In this document: positions 61,526-64,000 of the stretch, piece by piece
Layout: the number at the start of each line of letters is the position of its first letter
How positions within the stretch are numbered: position 1 is the stretch's first letter
Source: Hyalella azteca
Taxonomy: Eukaryota; Arthropoda; Malacostraca; Amphipoda; Hyalellidae
Assembly (NCBI RefSeq): GCF_000764305.2
Contig: NW_025943634.1
Span: 124,001 to 188,000, forward strand
Length of the DNA stretch: 64,000 bases
Reading direction: 5' to 3'
Translations under genes and position numbers: made by a program
Notes under the pieces: model-generated
Database searches by the model: none
Told to the model about the DNA's origin: nothing
What the model saw: only the letters and a program-made list of their open reading frames with translations

Positions 61526-61556
61526 GCACAGACTACATTCGTTCAGAAAAAATTGA
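61338..61556 (+). CDS. Alternative open frame opposite the candidate secreted peptide
   Basis: 72 codons from an ATG, with GC-rich third positions in the first half and a balanced charged composition (MAATDIPLKNFDNV start; ISRDFEELFRLPG in the middle). There is no domain I recognise. At most one of the two opposing frames is likely to be real. Confidence 0.15.
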   Translation: MAATDIPLKNFDNVTPRTMSERRQSQASATRAPEISRDFEELFRLPGAWASIITETTKIKANMHRLHSFRKN

Positions 61557-62164
61557 CGATCTCCGTCTCTAAAATCGCTCAGCAAGGAGTATCGTAACTC
61601 GGCCTCAACTTGTGGGCCTGTGCTACTGTATCCCCGAGTAATGTAGTCTGCCGCCCCCTGCCAGCCGATCCATTTCAAAATTAAGATAAGAATACCATTA
61701 TGATAAGAAGTACAACGTTTCCTTATGGGCAATAAAGAGAGCACGACGGGGGGAATGGTGTTTCAAGAATCACAAGTCTGTGTCAGCAGCGAACTCCGAT
61801 ATTTCTTTCACTTTAAAATACACAGGTGCATCATAATTGCTAGTTTATAAGATACAATCGCAAAGTTTGTTACTGCGTTCATTAAATGACAAGAGGGTAG
61901 TGGCATAACCATATGTTATTTTAGACAGGATAAACTTAAATCAGCAGTTGCTCAAACCGCAAATTGTCGTCCAAGAATTTCGTAGCATAGAAAACCACTA
62001 GCAAGTTCACCATATCTTCATTGAAATGTTTCGTAGGAAGATGTAATGAGTTCGCTTGTAGTTTTTCTTCATTTAACATTTTTTGTCAATGTACTTGAGG
62101 CTAACAAAAAAAACTGGCGCGGTGTATAATTGCAGCTTCTAGAACTTCACAATAACCGATCATT

Positions 62165-62470
62165 TCCCAGCAGCTTTCGGGACTTAACAAAAACTTATTC
62201 TGTCCTGCAACGTCCATTGATCCACAATAACGTATGTTGTCCCCGCAGCGTCCGGGACTTCACAATAACGTATTTTGTCCCCGCAGCGTCCCGGACTTCA
62301 CAATAACGTATTTTGTCCCGCAGCGTCCCGGACTTCACAATAACGTATTTTGTCCCCGCAGCGTCCCGGACTTCACAATAACGTATTTTGTCCCCGCAGC
62401 GTCCCGGACTTCACAATAACGTATTTTGTCCCCGCAGCGTCCCGGACTTCACAATAACGTATTTTGTCCC
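62165..62470. repeat. 38-bp GC-containing minisatellite, eight units
   Basis: Unit TCCCCGCAGCGTCCCGGACT followed by TCACAATAACGTATTTTG. Diverged units start at 62,165 and 62,203; near-identical ones start at 62,240, 62,278, 62,316 (one C shorter), 62,353, 62,391 and 62,429. The array is broken off mid-unit at the N at 62,471. Homogeneity rises toward that junction. Confidence 0.95.
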
Positions 62471-62471
62471 N
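62471..62471. other. Ambiguous base (N) at the junction of two tandem arrays
   Basis: The only N I noticed. It separates two unrelated arrays with no transitional sequence, so it probably marks a collapsed or artificially joined assembly gap. Confidence 0.9.
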
Positions 62472-62648
62472 ATAACAGGTTATCGTACTGTAATAACAGG
62501 TTATCGTACTGTAATAACAGGTTATCGTACTGTAATAACAGGTTATCGTACTGTATTAACAGGTTATCGTACTGTAATAACAGGTTATCTTACTGTAATA
62601 ACAGGTTATCGTACTGTAATAACAGGTTATCGTACTGTAATAACAGGT
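62472..62648. repeat. 21-bp minisatellite, about 8.4 units
   Basis: Unit ATAACAGGTTATCGTACTGT plus A, starting at 62,472 and repeating every 21 bp with two substitutions overall. Decayed related words (CTAACAGGTTTAAAGTACAG) continue at 62,750-62,775. Because 21 is a multiple of three, open frames through it are artefacts. Confidence 0.95.
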
Positions 62649-62779
62649 AGAAGGGCGAAATATATTTACAGCGAAAGTGCAAAAATAACGAATTATCGCA
62701 TAGTAAAAACAGATTGAACGCTTGTATAATACCAGCTGTGAAAGTGTATGACTAACAGGTTTAAAGTACAGTAATGATA

Positions 62780-64000
62780 GATTGCATTATTATCACTGAA
62801 ATAGATATGAAATCTTCTCTTTCTTATGTAATTGATAGAAAATATCGCACGAGACCCTAAATCTATAAGACCATTTTCAAATGAATAATATAAACGGAAA
62901 ATTACATGCAGCAAATTGGACCAGTTGTCATAGGAGTATGAATCAATCGAAACATGAATAATCACACAAATTACATTAATGAAGACATAACTTCTGTACA
63001 GTGAATTTCTGTACAGCCAAGGTAAAGCTACACGAAAGTCTTTTCCAGAGGACGTTCATTAGTGAAAGCCTGGTGAAGAAGGGCCAGCAACTAACGTCGA
63101 GTGTAAGGGGGCTAGGGTGATGTTATGGCCTGTAGACCGTCCTCTTCATTACAACCCCCTTTACGACCCCCCCATTTACCTGTTTAACCCCCAGGATTGC
63201 TTCGTACAGGGACGCACGTGGCAGCCAAAAGGGTCGGGGACTTCTTACATGATAATATAACTATTCCTAACTGAATTACTTGGAAAAACTTGCATGCTAA
63301 GCAAGTAGAAAAGAAATAGAGATGCAAAAGTAGACAAAGAAAGAGTGAATTTGAAAGATAAATTGATGAAAAGGCTCCCGATGCTGAAGACTTTTTACAA
63401 GTTGACGCTCTTTCATGTGACAGGCCATAACGCTGTATATAGAAGGCGAAGTAATTCAGTCATCATCTTTGTAAATTGTATCGCTGCGTGTATTAATTAT
63501 CTCCTTTAAATTTAGATAGTAAAAGTTAGAGAAGCTACCAGACAGTATTTACTGAAGGGGTAAGAAGGCTGAGAAGCGAATATTCTACGACCAAAACTAA
63601 AAGCTGCCAATGAAATGTAATGCGAGATGTTTTTCGCAACTGTTGATTTTATGATCCAAAAAGAAAAATCTTGAACATATATCGTAGAAAATTATGTTTG
63701 CAAATCCTACATTCGAGTTCACGTCTATAATTGGAGACTCTGAGCAAGAATTATGATGTTCGAATAGCGATTTTAAGTGTTGAACAATTGCGCGATGTTT
63801 GATAACAAAGTGTTTATAGCTTGAAGAGTCTTAGTTACATTACGAATGAAAACAAATAATTATCCGTATAATGTATCCCGGCGCTCGGAAATTGGGGCAG
63901 CCAGAACGGTGCTCAGGCCTGCAGACGTAAACAAAGGTTCGTCTTCTACGCAGCTGCTGCGCTCCACCCAACACTACGTCGCGTAGTAAACAAACAACGA
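62780..64000. other. Non-coding right end of window
   Basis: AT-rich except for two GC-richer blocks. 63,080-63,240 has C-runs on the plus strand and a short protein-like minus frame containing KSPTLLAATCVPVRSNPGG. 63,880-63,990 may belong to a feature beyond the window. Neither could be identified. Confidence 0.4.

Noticed and set aside
51852..62470. Idea that the two 38-bp arrays belong to one family
   Set aside because: The unit sequences are unrelated (one AT-only rich, the other GC-containing); the equal period is coincidence.
62234..62717. Repeat-bearing frames crossing the N
   Set aside because: They arise from the 38-bp and 21-bp arrays and include an undefined base.
1..64000. Bacterial-style systems: operons, CRISPR, toxin-antitoxin, phage defence
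   Set aside because: Gene density, splice signals and repeat types are eukaryotic. The tandem arrays have no unique spacers, so none is a CRISPR.

Overview
This is a eukaryotic, intron-dominated window with almost no protein-coding content. The base composition is AT-rich, splice sites are canonical GT-AG, and there are many minisatellites and miniature DNA transposons. I infer an invertebrate animal with large introns, perhaps an arthropod, but nothing in the sequence fixes the taxon. I see no operons, ribosome-binding sites, CRISPR arrays, rRNA genes or phage genes.

Only two coding segments are well supported, and both are on the minus strand. Exon A (22700 to 21626) begins with a plausible ATG and ends at a strong splice donor. 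Exon B (6276 to 5845) has a strong acceptor and a strong donor. Exon A leaves one base of a split codon and exon B supplies the other two, so they fit as consecutive exons of one gene across an intron of about 15.3 kb. Together they encode about 500 residues of a Ser/Pro/Asn/His-rich, probably disordered protein with a seven-proline run. I do not recognise the family. The gene continues past the left edge of the window.

Layout: 1-5844 is the next intron, with a degenerate tRNA-like element near 0.4 kb. Exon B follows at 5.8-6.3 kb. 6.3-21.6 kb is the large intron, with a 27-bp minisatellite at 6.7 kb. Exon A is at 21.6-22.7 kb. 22.7-64 kb is upstream sequence (5' intron or intergenic) holding most of the repeats: a 27-bp array at 23.3 kb, a 45-bp and a 20-bp array at 29.4-30.3 kb, a hAT-type terminus at 34.7 kb, a 370-bp foldback element with a perfect 8-bp target duplication at 35.3-35.65 kb, palindromes at 42.8-43.0 kb, a 111-bp array at 47.4 kb, a 38-bp array at 51.9 kb, a 213-bp TA-flanked MITE at 53.9 kb, and two abutting arrays (38 bp and 21 bp) joined at a single N at 62,471.

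A few short open frames may be exons or small genes: a possible secreted peptide at 61.25-61.5 kb, a possible terminal exon at 45.3 kb and a small ORF at 51 kb. In sequence this AT-rich, frames of 60-145 codons are expected by chance, so these are weak. The best-supported unusual content is the transposon-like structures and the minisatellite cluster. I found no convincing new multi-gene system.
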